Notes under the pieces: generated by a model | Database searches by the model: none | What the model was told of the DNA's origin: nothing | What the model saw: the letters and a program-made list of their open reading frames with translations, nothing else | Assembly (NCBI GenBank): GCA_052387905.1 | Contig: JBQTIR010000016.1 | Coordinates: 108,956 to 172,955 of the forward strand | Source of the DNA: JBQTII01 sp052387905 | GTDB taxonomy: Bacteria > Actinomycetota > Actinomycetes > Sporichthyales > Sporichthyaceae | Direction: 5' to 3' | DNA length: 64,000 nt | Part shown: in pieces, positions 16,862 through 26,500 of the stretch | Layout: each line of letters opens with the position of its first letter | How positions within the stretch are numbered: the first letter of the stretch is position 1 | Made by a program: the position numbers and the translations under genes

Positions 16862-18142
16862 GTGCGTGAGGTCTGGATCGTCGGCAGCCATTCGACGAGC
16901 TTCGGCAAGAAGCCCGAGACCTCGTTCAAGGACCTGACCCGCGAGACCTACACCGGGGTACTGGCCGATGTCGGTCTCGAACGTGGCGACGGCCTGGACT
17001 TCATCTACTACGGCAACTGTGCGATGCACGGGGTCAAGCAGGGCACGATCCGTGGCCAGGCCTGCACGATCGAGCTGGTCGACGAAGGCCTGATCCCGCG
17101 CCGGACCCCGTTGATCAACGTCGAGGGCGGCTGCGCCACCGGTTCGATGGCGATCCACTGCGCGTACAAGGACATCCGTTCCGGGGCCAGCGACCTGGTG
17201 CTCGCCATCGGGGTGGAGAAGGTGTTCATCCCGAAGGCCGCGACCGACCCGGCGTACAAGAAGAAGATGATGAAGGGGTTCCTGAACGGAGTCGACAACT
17301 TCGACCTGCCGCGCCTGTTCGCCGAGTACGAAGCCGCCGCGAAACACGCGGGCATCGAGTTCGGCACGGGAGAGGACCGCAGCTTCTTCATGGACACCTA
17401 CGCCGTCCAGGCCGCGCTACACATGCGCGAGTACGGCACGACCCAGCGTCAGATCGCGGCGGCCGCGGCGCAGTCGCACAACTACGGTGCGCTCAACGAA
17501 CTCGCCCAGTACCGCTTCCCGATGACCACGGACGAGGTGCTCGCCGACCGCGAGATCTCCTTCCCCTTTACCCGGGCGATGTGCGCGCCAATCGGCGACG
17601 GAGCGGCCGCTGCACTGCTGTGCTCGGGCGAGGCTCTCGCCACGATGCCCACCGCGGCCGCGGACCGGGCGGTCCGGCTGCGCGCCAGCGTGCTCACCGG
17701 CGGGTACTACCGGGCCATCGACGAGCCTTCGCTCTCGCGGGTCGCCGCCGACCGCGCCTATGCCGAGGCGGGTCTGAGCCCCGCGGACGTCGACGTGCTC
17801 GAAGTTCATGATGCGAGCTCGTTCTCGGTGCTCTACCAGCTGGAGATGTTGCGCTTCGCCGAACCCGGCGGCGCCGGCCCGCTGGTCGAATCCGGCGCCA
17901 CCGGGCCAGGCGGGTCGATCCCGACCAACACCAGCGGTGGCCTGGTCTCCAAGGGTCACCCGGTCGGCGCCACCGGGATCTCGATGGTCCACGAGCTCGT
18001 CCTGCAGCTGCGCGGGGAAGCCGGCGAGCGCCAAGTTCCCGGCGCCCGGATCGCGATGCAGGAGAACGGCGGCGGCGTCATCGGCCTGGAGGAAGCCGCC
18101 TGTTCTGTCATGCTGCTGGATCGCCTTGGCGCCGCCTCGTGA
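16862..18142 (+). CDS. Thiolase-like (SCP-x/lipid-transfer type) protein
   Basis: The protein has 426 residues from GTG 16862, behind GGGAGG. Thiolase features are the nucleophilic cysteine in NVEGGCATGSMAIHC (about residue 87) and the histidine loop SKGHPVGATGISMVHEL (about 364-380). The usual C-terminal CxG cysteine is absent: the segment reads AMQENGGGVIG. That pattern is shared by SCP-x-like thiolases and by lipid-transfer or aldol-lyase partner proteins. It could therefore be a sterol-type thiolase or a non-thiolytic C-C lyase. The open frame further upstream overlaps the TetR gene. A paired palindromic element follows the stop immediately. Confidence 0.8.
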   Translation: MREVWIVGSHSTSFGKKPETSFKDLTRETYTGVLADVGLERGDGLDFIYYGNCAMHGVKQGTIRGQACTIELVDEGLIPRRTPLINVEGGCATGSMAIHCAYKDIRSGASDLVLAIGVEKVFIPKAATDPAYKKKMMKGFLNGVDNFDLPRLFAEYEAAAKHAGIEFGTGEDRSFFMDTYAVQAALHMREYGTTQRQIAAAAAQSHNYGALNELAQYRFPMTTDEVLADREISFPFTRAMCAPIGDGAAAALLCSGEALATMPTAAADRAVRLRASVLTGGYYRAIDEPSLSRVAADRAYAEAGLSPADVDVLEVHDASSFSVLYQLEMLRFAEPGGAGPLVESGATGPGGSIPTNTSGGLVSKGHPVGATGISMVHELVLQLRGEAGERQVPGARIAMQENGGGVIGLEEAACSVMLLDRLGAAS

Positions 18143-18143
18143 C

Positions 18144-18215
18144 GGCATGCATGCCGTACCAACCGGTACGAGGCGTGATTGCGCGGCGTGTCGTGGCCAT
18201 CCGGGCATGCATGCC
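18144..18215. repeat. Paired GGCATGCATGCC element, copy A
   Basis: Two perfect 12-base palindromes (18144-18155 and 18204-18215) lie exactly 60 bases apart, start to start. CGCGGCGTGTCG sits at 18182-18193 between them. The same arrangement and offsets occur at 39630-39701. Copy A fills the gap between the thiolase-like gene and the P450 start (15 bases on). It could be an operator array or a short dispersed element. Confidence 0.65.
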
Positions 18216-18230
18216 GCGGCGGGTTCGGCA

Positions 18231-19451
18231 GTGACTACCGTCATCGCGCCCAGTACCGACGTCGACCTGGTGTCACCGGCTGCCATCGCCGATCCGTATG
18301 CGGTGTTCGAGGCGCTGCGCCGTGAGTCGGAGGTGTGGTGGCTGGAGCGCCACCGCGCGTGGCTGCTGCTCTCCTACGATCTCGTCAAGGCGGGCATCGA
18401 CGGCGAGGCGCTGTCCACTGACACGATCACCCCGCTGCAGCGCCACCTGTCGACCGAGGACCGCGAGCGGTTCAAGCCGGCCGCGGAGCTGCTCGCGGGC
18501 TGGATGATCTTTACCGATCCGCCCGTGCACACCGCCCTGCGGGCACCGGTGCGCGCCGCGTTCACCCCGCGCGCGGTGTCCCGACTGGAGGGCGAGGTCG
18601 TCGCGATCACCGACCGCTTGATCGACGCCCTCGACCCGACGGGTTTCGACCTGGTCTCCGCGCTCGCCTATCCACTGCCCGCTCTGGTCATCGCGGAACT
18701 GCTCGGCGTACCCGCCGACCGGCACGCGGAGTTCGCGACCTGGTCGCGCCAGCTCGGCGCGCTGGTGATGGGGAAGGTCTCCCGGGCCGACGCCTGGGAC
18801 CGGGCACTGGCCGCCACCGGCGCGTTCGGCGAGCTATTCAGCGAGCTGATCGCGCGAGCCCGCATGGAGCCGGGGGAGGATCTGGTCTCGCACCTCGTCG
18901 CTACCGCCGATGCGACGGATTCCCTGACGGATGCTCAGTTGATCGGGGCCTGCAGTCTGCTGTTGTTCGGCGGACACGAGACCACGACCAGTCTGCTCAG
19001 CAGTGGGGCCTTGCATCTGCTCGATCACCCCGACCAGCGCCACCTGGTGGACCTTGACCCGGCCAAGGCGGTCGAGGAACTGCTGCGCTTCGACGGACCC
19101 TCGAAGATCTCGGTCCGCCGGGTCCGGAGCGACGGCGATTGGCGGGGGATCCCGATGCGGGCGGGCCAGCCGGTGTTCTGCGCTGCCGCGGCGGCCAACC
19201 GGGACCCGGCGGTCTTCGACCATGGAAACGAGTTGGTGCTCGACCGGGATCCGAACCGTCACCTCGGCTTCGGCTGGGGGATGCACTTCTGCCTGGGTTC
19301 GCAACTGGCCCGGCTGGAGGCCCGGGTAGTGCTGCCGCGTCTGCTGGGGCGGTTCCCGCGGCTTCGCCTGGCCGGCGAGCGCGAGGACGTGCGCTACCAA
19401 CCCACGGTGGTCGGGCGTACGTTGCGCGCCCTGCCCCTGCGGGCCGACTGA
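18231..19451 (+). CDS. Cytochrome P450
   Basis: The protein has 406 residues from GTG 18231. It has the I-helix motif LLFGGHETTTS, the K-helix ExxR in VEELLRFDGPSKISVRR, and the heme loop HLGFGWGMHFCLGSQLARLE, whose cysteine ligates the heme. The length fits a soluble bacterial class I P450 that needs a ferredoxin partner, but none is nearby. It lies between two thiolase-family genes, so oxidation of a lipid or terpenoid substrate is plausible. An in-frame ATG at 18207 inside the GGCATGCATGCC element is an alternative start that would add eight residues. Confidence 0.93.
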   Translation: MTTVIAPSTDVDLVSPAAIADPYAVFEALRRESEVWWLERHRAWLLLSYDLVKAGIDGEALSTDTITPLQRHLSTEDRERFKPAAELLAGWMIFTDPPVHTALRAPVRAAFTPRAVSRLEGEVVAITDRLIDALDPTGFDLVSALAYPLPALVIAELLGVPADRHAEFATWSRQLGALVMGKVSRADAWDRALAATGAFGELFSELIARARMEPGEDLVSHLVATADATDSLTDAQLIGACSLLLFGGHETTTSLLSSGALHLLDHPDQRHLVDLDPAKAVEELLRFDGPSKISVRRVRSDGDWRGIPMRAGQPVFCAAAAANRDPAVFDHGNELVLDRDPNRHLGFGWGMHFCLGSQLARLEARVVLPRLLGRFPRLRLAGEREDVRYQPTVVGRTLRALPLRAD

Positions 19452-19466
19452 TCCGAGGAGAGCACT

Positions 19467-20651
19467 GTGCGCGATGTCGTCATCGTCGAGGCCGGTCGAT
19501 CGGCCGTCGGCAAGAAGAAGGGGTCCCTGGCCTACGTTCATCCCGCCGACGTGCTCGGCCGGGTGCAGATGACAGTGCTGGCGCGCGCGGGTGTGGACCC
19601 GCGCGAGGTCGGGCAGGTGATCGGTGGGTGCATCAACAAGGTCGGCGCCCAGTCGATGAGCATCATCCGCACCGCCTGGCTCTCGCACGGCGGTCCGGCC
19701 GAGGTTGCGGCGACGACGGTGGACAGCCAGTGCGGCTCCTCCCAGCAGGCGTTGGCCCTCGGCGGCAGCCTGATCGCCTCCGGCGCCGAGGAGGTCGTGC
19801 TCGCATGCGGGGTGGAGAACATGTCCCGCATCCCGATCGGCGCCGACGCTGTCGCGGGCACCAAGGCGGGCTACGGCAAGCCAATCTCCCGCTCCTACTT
19901 CGCGCACTACGAGTTTCTCAGCCAGTTCGAGGGCGCCGAGCGGATCGCCACCAAGTACGCCATCACCCGCGCCGACACCGACGCCCTCGGTCTTCTCTCC
20001 CAACAGCGCGCCGCCCGGGCGATCACGGAGGGTCGCTTCGACGCCCAGATCATTCCGCTCACCGTGGACGCCTTCGACGAGTTCGGCGAGCGCACCGGGG
20101 AGAAGCTGGAGGTGATCCGCGACGAGATCCCGCGGGACACCTCGATGGCGGCGCTGGCCGCGCTCAAGCCCGTCGCCCGGGAGGACGGCATCCACACCGC
20201 GGGAACCTCGTCCCAGATTGCTGACGGGGCATCAGCAGTACTGCTGATGTCGGCGGAGCGTGCTGACCAACTCGGCCTGCGCCCGCTGGCCCGGATCGCG
20301 CAGACGACCCTGGTCGGCTGCGACCCGGTGCTGATGTTGGAGGGCCCGATTCCGGCGACCGAACGGATGTTGACCCGCGAGGGCATCGGGATCGGCGACG
20401 TCGACGCCTTCGAGATCAACGAGGCGTTCGCTGCGATCGTGCTCGCCTGGGCCAAGGCCACCGGCGCCGACCTGGCGCGCACCAACCCCAACGGCGGCGC
20501 GATCGCGCTCGGACATCCCCTCGGCGCGACCGGGACGATTCTGATCACCAAAGCGGTGCACGAACTGCACCGCGCCGGCGGCCGCTACGCCCTGATCAGC
20601 ATGTGCTGCGGCGGGGGCCTCGGGACCGGGACGCTGCTTGAGCGGCCCTGA
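19467..20651 (+). CDS. Acetyl-CoA acetyltransferase (thiolase)
   Basis: The protein has 394 residues from GTG 19467 behind GAGGAG. The thiolase residues are all present: cysteine in VDSQCGSSQQALALGG (about 90), histidine in GGAIALGHPLGATGTILI, and the second cysteine in MCCGGGLGTGTLLERP at the end. It is closely related to the thiolase at 4458 (HPADVLGRVQ versus HPADMGAHVI). It starts 15 bases after the P450 stop and is probably in the same operon, releasing acetyl- or propionyl-CoA in a beta-oxidation turn. Confidence 0.93.
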   Translation: MRDVVIVEAGRSAVGKKKGSLAYVHPADVLGRVQMTVLARAGVDPREVGQVIGGCINKVGAQSMSIIRTAWLSHGGPAEVAATTVDSQCGSSQQALALGGSLIASGAEEVVLACGVENMSRIPIGADAVAGTKAGYGKPISRSYFAHYEFLSQFEGAERIATKYAITRADTDALGLLSQQRAARAITEGRFDAQIIPLTVDAFDEFGERTGEKLEVIRDEIPRDTSMAALAALKPVAREDGIHTAGTSSQIADGASAVLLMSAERADQLGLRPLARIAQTTLVGCDPVLMLEGPIPATERMLTREGIGIGDVDAFEINEAFAAIVLAWAKATGADLARTNPNGGAIALGHPLGATGTILITKAVHELHRAGGRYALISMCCGGGLGTGTLLERP

Positions 20652-20667
20652 CGCGCTGTGTAACTGT

Positions 20668-20673
20668 GATACT
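20668..20673 (+). promoter_or_regulatory. Possible -10 box for a leaderless vapBC transcript
   Basis: TGTGATACT ends ten bases before ATG 20683, and no ribosome-binding site is visible. A TANNNT-type box at this distance suits a leaderless transcript. Two ACTGTGR repeats overlap it and could be VapB half-sites. Only the sequence and spacing support this. Confidence 0.35.
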
Positions 20674-20682
20674 GTGGTGCAC

Positions 20683-20970
20683 ATGCCTAATATTACGCTG
20701 ACGGTACCTGAGGAAGTCTTGCGTGCCGCAAAAGTGCGCGCGGCCCAGAACGGAACCTCGGTAAGTGGGATGGTGCGGGACTTCCTGATTTCGGTGGCTA
20801 CCGCGAGTTCCGAGTACGACCGGCTCAAGGGATTGGAGTCCGATGCTCGTACGCGAATCGCTGCGTCTCGTCGGCCATTCAGCGCAGCGGATCGACTGAG
20901 CCGGGACGAGCTTTACGACCGCGCGGCAATGCGTCGCGAGGCCGACAACGCGCGCCTGTTGGGCAGCTGA
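20683..20970 (+). CDS. vapB: VapB-type antitoxin (ribbon-helix-helix)
   Basis: The protein has 95 residues from ATG 20683. The start MPNITLTVPEEVLRAAKVRA followed by NGTSVSGMVRDFLISVA is a ribbon-helix-helix DNA-binding domain. The charged C-terminal part (about 50-95) would wrap the toxin. It should neutralise the PIN-domain protein encoded next and repress its own promoter. The stop overlaps the toxin ATG as TGATG. GC content is a little lower here than in the flanking thiolase and monooxygenase genes, consistent with a mobile stress module. Confidence 0.88.
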   Translation: MPNITLTVPEEVLRAAKVRAAQNGTSVSGMVRDFLISVATASSEYDRLKGLESDARTRIAASRRPFSAADRLSRDELYDRAAMRREADNARLLGS

Positions 20971-21360
20971 TGAGGTTCATCGACACCAACGTAGTGATGT
21001 ACTCGATTTCTGAGGCCCCCGGCGAGGCTGCGAAAAGGGCTCGCGCGCAGAGCCTTCTCGAGGACACCGACTTGTGTCTATCGACTCAGGTACTCAGCGA
21101 GTTTTATGTTCAGGCCACCCGGGCGACTCGTCCGGACCGGCTGCTCCACCATGACGCCGCCGACATCGCGGAATCGCTAACTCGATACCCGGTGCAGCCG
21201 ATGACGGTTCCCGTGGTCCGAGCAGCGCTGGATCTGCGGGCCCGTTCCGGACTCGCGTACTGGGACGCCGCGATCATTGAAGCCGCGCGGACGATCGGGG
21301 CAGACATTGTGCTGTCTGAAGACATGTCAGACAGTCAGGACTACGGCGGCGTGCGGGTCG

Positions 21361-21377
<17 letters not shown>
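20970..21377 (+). CDS. vapC: VapC-type toxin, PIN-domain ribonuclease
   Basis: The protein has 135 residues. The acidic residues of a PIN nuclease are in place: Asp5 (FIDTNVVMY), Glu44 (QVLSEFY), Asp99 (YWDAAIIEAA) and the Glu117/Asp118 pair (IVLSEDMSD). VapC toxins are Mg-dependent ribonucleases that cut tRNA or rRNA. The gene overlaps vapB by one base, and its 3' end overlaps the convergent monooxygenase gene by 17 bases. The module therefore abuts that gene with no terminator between. Confidence 0.92.
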
Positions 21378-23310
<1,933 letters not shown>

Positions 23311-23438
23311 CGCCTCACCGCCACGGCCGAACGCCGATGATGCCGCGTCCTCGCGGTGCGTGTAGCCCGCTCACGCTCCTCGCTCGTTCCTCGCTCGCTC
23401 GCGTCGCGAGCAGAGCCGCGATTCGGCGACATGGTGAC

Positions 23439-23455
23439 CTCGCTGCGCTCGCTCA
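23439..23455 (-). repeat. TGAGCGAGCGCAGCGAG motif containing a stop codon
   Basis: Read on the minus strand, the motif starts with the TGA of the SDR gene. The same 17 bases occur at 58996-59012 on the plus strand, again with the TGA of a gene (the GNAT) as their first three bases. The role is unknown. Confidence 0.4.
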
Positions 23456-24220
23456 CCGCGGCGCCAGCCGGGCGCCGCCGTCCAGGCGGATCGTCTCGCC
23501 GTTGAGGTACGGATTGGTGAGCAGGTGCTCGACCAGCGCGGCGAACTCCTCGGGCCGGCCGAACCGCTTCGGGAAAACCAGGTTCGGCGCCAGGTCGGCA
23601 CTGAACTTCGCGGCCTGCTCCGGGGTGCCGAAGATCGGGGTCTCGATCATCCCCGGAGCGATCGTGTTGACCCGCACACCGCGGCTGGCCAGCTCCCGGG
23701 CGAGCGGCAATGTCATCCCGACGACGCCCGCTTTGGACGCGGCGTAGGCGACCTGCCCGATCTGGCCCTCGAACGCCGCGACCGACGCGGTGTTGACGAT
23801 CGCCCCACGCTCGCCGGTGTCAAGCTCGGAAAGTTGAGTCATCACCGCGGCGGCCAACCGGACGCAGTTGAAGGTCCCCGTCAGGTTCACCCGCAGCACG
23901 AACTCCCACCGGGCGAGATCCAGCGGCTCCCCGTCGCGGCTGACGACCCGGCCGTGCCGCGCGATCCCCGCGCAATTCACCAGGGTGCGCAGCTCACCCA
24001 GGGTCGCCGCAAGCTCTACCGCGGCACTGACGTCGGCGGGGTCCGCGACGTCGCCGATGCACGCGTGCCCGCCGATCGCTGTGGCGACGCGTTGCGCGTG
24101 CTCGCCGCTGCGGTCGAACACGACGACGTGGACTCCGGTGGCGGCCAGCCGGCGCGCCGTCGCCTCTCCGAGCCCGGACCCCCCGCCGGTGACGACCGCC
24201 ACCGTCCCGTTGAGCTCCAC
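23453..24220 (-). CDS. Short-chain dehydrogenase, 3-hydroxyacyl-CoA dehydrogenase type-2-like
   Basis: The protein has 255 residues. It has the SDR cofactor motif TGGGSGLGEATARRL, NCAG near residue 85 and the catalytic Ser...Tyr-x-x-x-Lys in NTASVAAFEGQIGQVAYAAS. The segment VRVNTIAPGMIETPIFG and overall layout match the HSD10/type-2 3-hydroxyacyl-CoA dehydrogenase group, so NAD-dependent oxidation of a 3-hydroxyacyl-CoA (or hydroxysteroid) is likely. The next upstream gene on the strand is a hydratase, the preceding step in beta-oxidation. The stop lies in a repeated motif. Confidence 0.88.
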   Translation of the reverse strand: MELNGTVAVVTGGGSGLGEATARRLAATGVHVVVFDRSGEHAQRVATAIGGHACIGDVADPADVSAAVELAATLGELRTLVNCAGIARHGRVVSRDGEPLDLARWEFVLRVNLTGTFNCVRLAAAVMTQLSELDTGERGAIVNTASVAAFEGQIGQVAYAASKAGVVGMTLPLARELASRGVRVNTIAPGMIETPIFGTPEQAAKFSADLAPNLVFPKRFGRPEEFAALVEHLLTNPYLNGETIRLDGGARLAPR

Positions 24221-24236
24221 TTACTCTCCCCATCTC

Positions 24237-24305
24237 CGTAGCGTCCGCCGCCCTGTTGCGTCCGATTAGGCGAGCGCTATTGGCCACCTCCGGTCGGACG
24301 CTACG
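24237..24305. repeat. Long-loop inverted repeat between hydratase and SDR genes
   Basis: CGTAGCGTCCG (24237-24247) and CGGACGCTACG (24295-24305) are perfect 11-base inverted arms around a 47-base loop. They span almost the whole gap, and the right arm includes the hydratase stop codon. It may form a hairpin in the mRNA between the genes. Confidence 0.5.
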
Positions 24306-25086
24306 TCTTCCAGGCGGTGGTGATGCCGCCCAGCAGCTTGAGCCCACCCTCGACGGCCAAAGCGTTCGAGCGTGCCAAGTCGCCGGTGGCAGCGGCGGCG
24401 ATGGCGGCTTTGGTGTAGCGGATGGAGTCCGGGCGCCGGGAGGCGATCAGCGAGGCCAACTCCGCCGCCGCCGAGGCGACGGCCTCGCCCTCGACGACTG
24501 TCGTGGCCAGACCGAGGCGGTCGGCTTCCGCGGCGCCGATCCGCCGGCAGGTCAGCGCGAGCTCCAGCGAGCGCGCGTAGCCGACGAGGCGAGTCAGGGT
24601 CGCGGTGCCGGTCATGTCCGGCAGCAGGCCGATCTCGGTCTCCAGCAACGCCAGCTCGAGGTCGGTGCCCAGGACCCGCAGATCGCACGCCAGGGCCAGC
24701 TGCGCCCCCGCGCCGAGTGCGAAACCGCGCACGGCCGCGATCGTCACGAAGGGCGCCTCGGTCAACCAGGTGAACGTCGACTGCGACGCCTCGACGTCGC
24801 CCGCCCGGAACTCGGTGCGGTCGCGGTCGGCCTCGTCCCCGGTGAGCCCGAACGGCGAGAGCGCCCCCGACGCCAACGCCCGGCGGTCGATCCCGGAGCA
24901 GAACGAGGTCCCGGCGCCGGTCAGCACCACGACCCGGACACTGTCGTCGGCGCGCAGCTCCCGGCCGATCCGGCGCAGTTCGAGCCATAACTCGGGGATC
25001 AACGCGTTGTACCGGTCGGGCCGGTTCAGGGTCACGGTGACCACCCCGGGGCTGCCGACGGCCCGCTCGACCAGCACCAGGTCCAC
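24301..25086 (-). CDS. Enoyl-CoA hydratase/isomerase family protein
   Basis: The protein has 261 residues from GTG 25086, preceded by AGGGAGCT at a good distance. A TTG at 25110 keeps the frame open but has no ribosome-binding site. Crotonase motifs are LTGAGTSFCSGIDRRAL (about 60-76) and GFALGAGAQLALACDLRVLG (about 110-130), with ETEIGLLPDMTGTATLTRLVG after. It should hydrate or isomerise an enoyl-CoA. It is followed by the type-2 3-hydroxyacyl-CoA dehydrogenase gene, so the pair would run consecutive steps. It is divergent from the dehydrogenase at 25191. Confidence 0.88.
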   Translation of the reverse strand: MDLVLVERAVGSPGVVTVTLNRPDRYNALIPELWLELRRIGRELRADDSVRVVVLTGAGTSFCSGIDRRALASGALSPFGLTGDEADRDRTEFRAGDVEASQSTFTWLTEAPFVTIAAVRGFALGAGAQLALACDLRVLGTDLELALLETEIGLLPDMTGTATLTRLVGYARSLELALTCRRIGAAEADRLGLATTVVEGEAVASAAAELASLIASRRPDSIRYTKAAIAAAATGDLARSNALAVEGGLKLLGGITTAWKT

Positions 25087-25190
25087 GCTCAGCTCCCTGT
25101 CCGGCGGCAATTTCTTTACAAGTCTCGCGATTCGTCTAGTGTTCTGCTGCGCACCGTATCGCCTTCCCCGACCTGGCCGGGAGTGCCGAC

Positions 25191-26405
25191 GTGGACTTCG
25201 ATCTGCCCGACGAAGCCGTCGAGCTGGTCGGTCTCGCCCGGGAGTTCGCCCGCGCCGACCTGGCCACCGCCGAACGCCACCTCGACGCCGTCGCCGACCC
25301 GGTCGAGGCCTTCACCAGCGAGGTCTACCGGACCTGGCGCAAGGCCGCCCGCGGCATCGGCCTGCACCAGATCCTGCTGCCCCCGTCGATCGGCGGCCTC
25401 GGCCTGTCCCCACAGACCTACTACCTGGTCATGGAAGAACTCGCCGCCGGCGGCGCCGGGCTCGCCCTCGTCATGCAGGCCGACTCCCTCGGGGTCGCGC
25501 TGGCCGCGCTGCGCCGCGACGCTCACCCGGTCTACGCGCGTTACGTCGAGGCGTTCGCCGACGACACCGACGGCACCCACAGTGGGGCCTGGGCGATCAC
25601 CGAGCCCGACCTCGGCTGCGACATGTACGCCCCGGGGGCGACCTTCGCCGTGCGGGCCGTACCGACCGCCGGCGGTGCGGGCTACGTCATCCACGGCGCC
25701 AAGTCCAGCTGGTGCTCCAACGGCTACCTCGCGGACATGCTGGTGGTGATGGTCACCGTCGACCCTGCCGCCGGGATGGACGGCACCGGCATCTTCCTGA
25801 TCCCCGCGGACTGGCCCGGCATTTCCAAGGGCCGCCCGATCCGCAAGGTCGGCCTGCGGGCGTTGAACCAGTGCGAGATCTCCTTCTCGGGCGTCGAGGT
25901 ACCGAAGGAATTCATGATCTTCGCCCCCGGCCCGCGCTACCGCCCGCTGTTGATGCGGGGGTTTCTCGGTCCGGGCAATACCGCCGTCGGAACCGCGGCC
26001 CTCGGCATCGCCCAGGCCGCCTACGAGTTGGGCCTGGACTACGCCCGCACCCGCGAGCAGGGCGGCGGCCCGATCAGCCGGCATCAGCTCGTCGCCAAGC
26101 GGCTCTTCGACGCTTACACCCAGGTCGAGGCCGCGCGGCTGATGCTGCGCCGGCAGGGGTGGAACCTCTCCCGGGGCGTCGTGGACATGGCCGGGATCTA
26201 CGCCGCCCGCGCGCTGGCCTGCACGAGCGCGACGGCGGTCACCGCCAGCATGCTCTCGCTGCACGGCAGCAACGGCATCACGACCGAGTACCCGATCGAG
26301 AAGCTCTGGCGCGACGCCCAGCCGCTGCAATCCGCCGACGGGACGGTCGACGTGGTCAGCCTGGAAGGCGCCGCCCTGCTGGTCGATCCCCCCACGGGTG
26401 GGTGA
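25191..26405 (+). CDS. Acyl-CoA dehydrogenase
   Basis: The protein has 404 residues from GTG 25191. The N-domain motif is LPDEAVELVGLAREFARADL and the FAD-loop region reads AITEPDLGCDMYAPGATF instead of the usual TEPxAGSD. The C-domain has LGLDYARTREQGGGPISRHQ and HGSNGITTEYPIEKLWRDAQPL. The final EGT-type segment reads ADGTVDVVSLEG. The altered loops suggest an unusual substrate or a divergent subclass rather than a dead enzyme. The gap to the divergent hydratase is 104 bases and holds lower-GC sequence that is probably a two-way promoter. Confidence 0.88.
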   Translation: MDFDLPDEAVELVGLAREFARADLATAERHLDAVADPVEAFTSEVYRTWRKAARGIGLHQILLPPSIGGLGLSPQTYYLVMEELAAGGAGLALVMQADSLGVALAALRRDAHPVYARYVEAFADDTDGTHSGAWAITEPDLGCDMYAPGATFAVRAVPTAGGAGYVIHGAKSSWCSNGYLADMLVVMVTVDPAAGMDGTGIFLIPADWPGISKGRPIRKVGLRALNQCEISFSGVEVPKEFMIFAPGPRYRPLLMRGFLGPGNTAVGTAALGIAQAAYELGLDYARTREQGGGPISRHQLVAKRLFDAYTQVEAARLMLRRQGWNLSRGVVDMAGIYAARALACTSATAVTASMLSLHGSNGITTEYPIEKLWRDAQPLQSADGTVDVVSLEGAALLVDPPTGG

Positions 26406-26500
26406 CGGCGAGAGCCCGGAGTCGTTTCAGTGGGTAGGTGCGCACGCGATGACGTGGTGGCGAGCGCGACAAGGACGCAGTGTGGTGAGAGGTGGAGGAC

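Noticed and set aside
21312..21334. Hairpin CTGTCTGA/TCAGACAG inside vapC
   Set aside because: It lies wholly in coding sequence for the conserved LSEDMSD segment; an RNA role is not needed to explain it.
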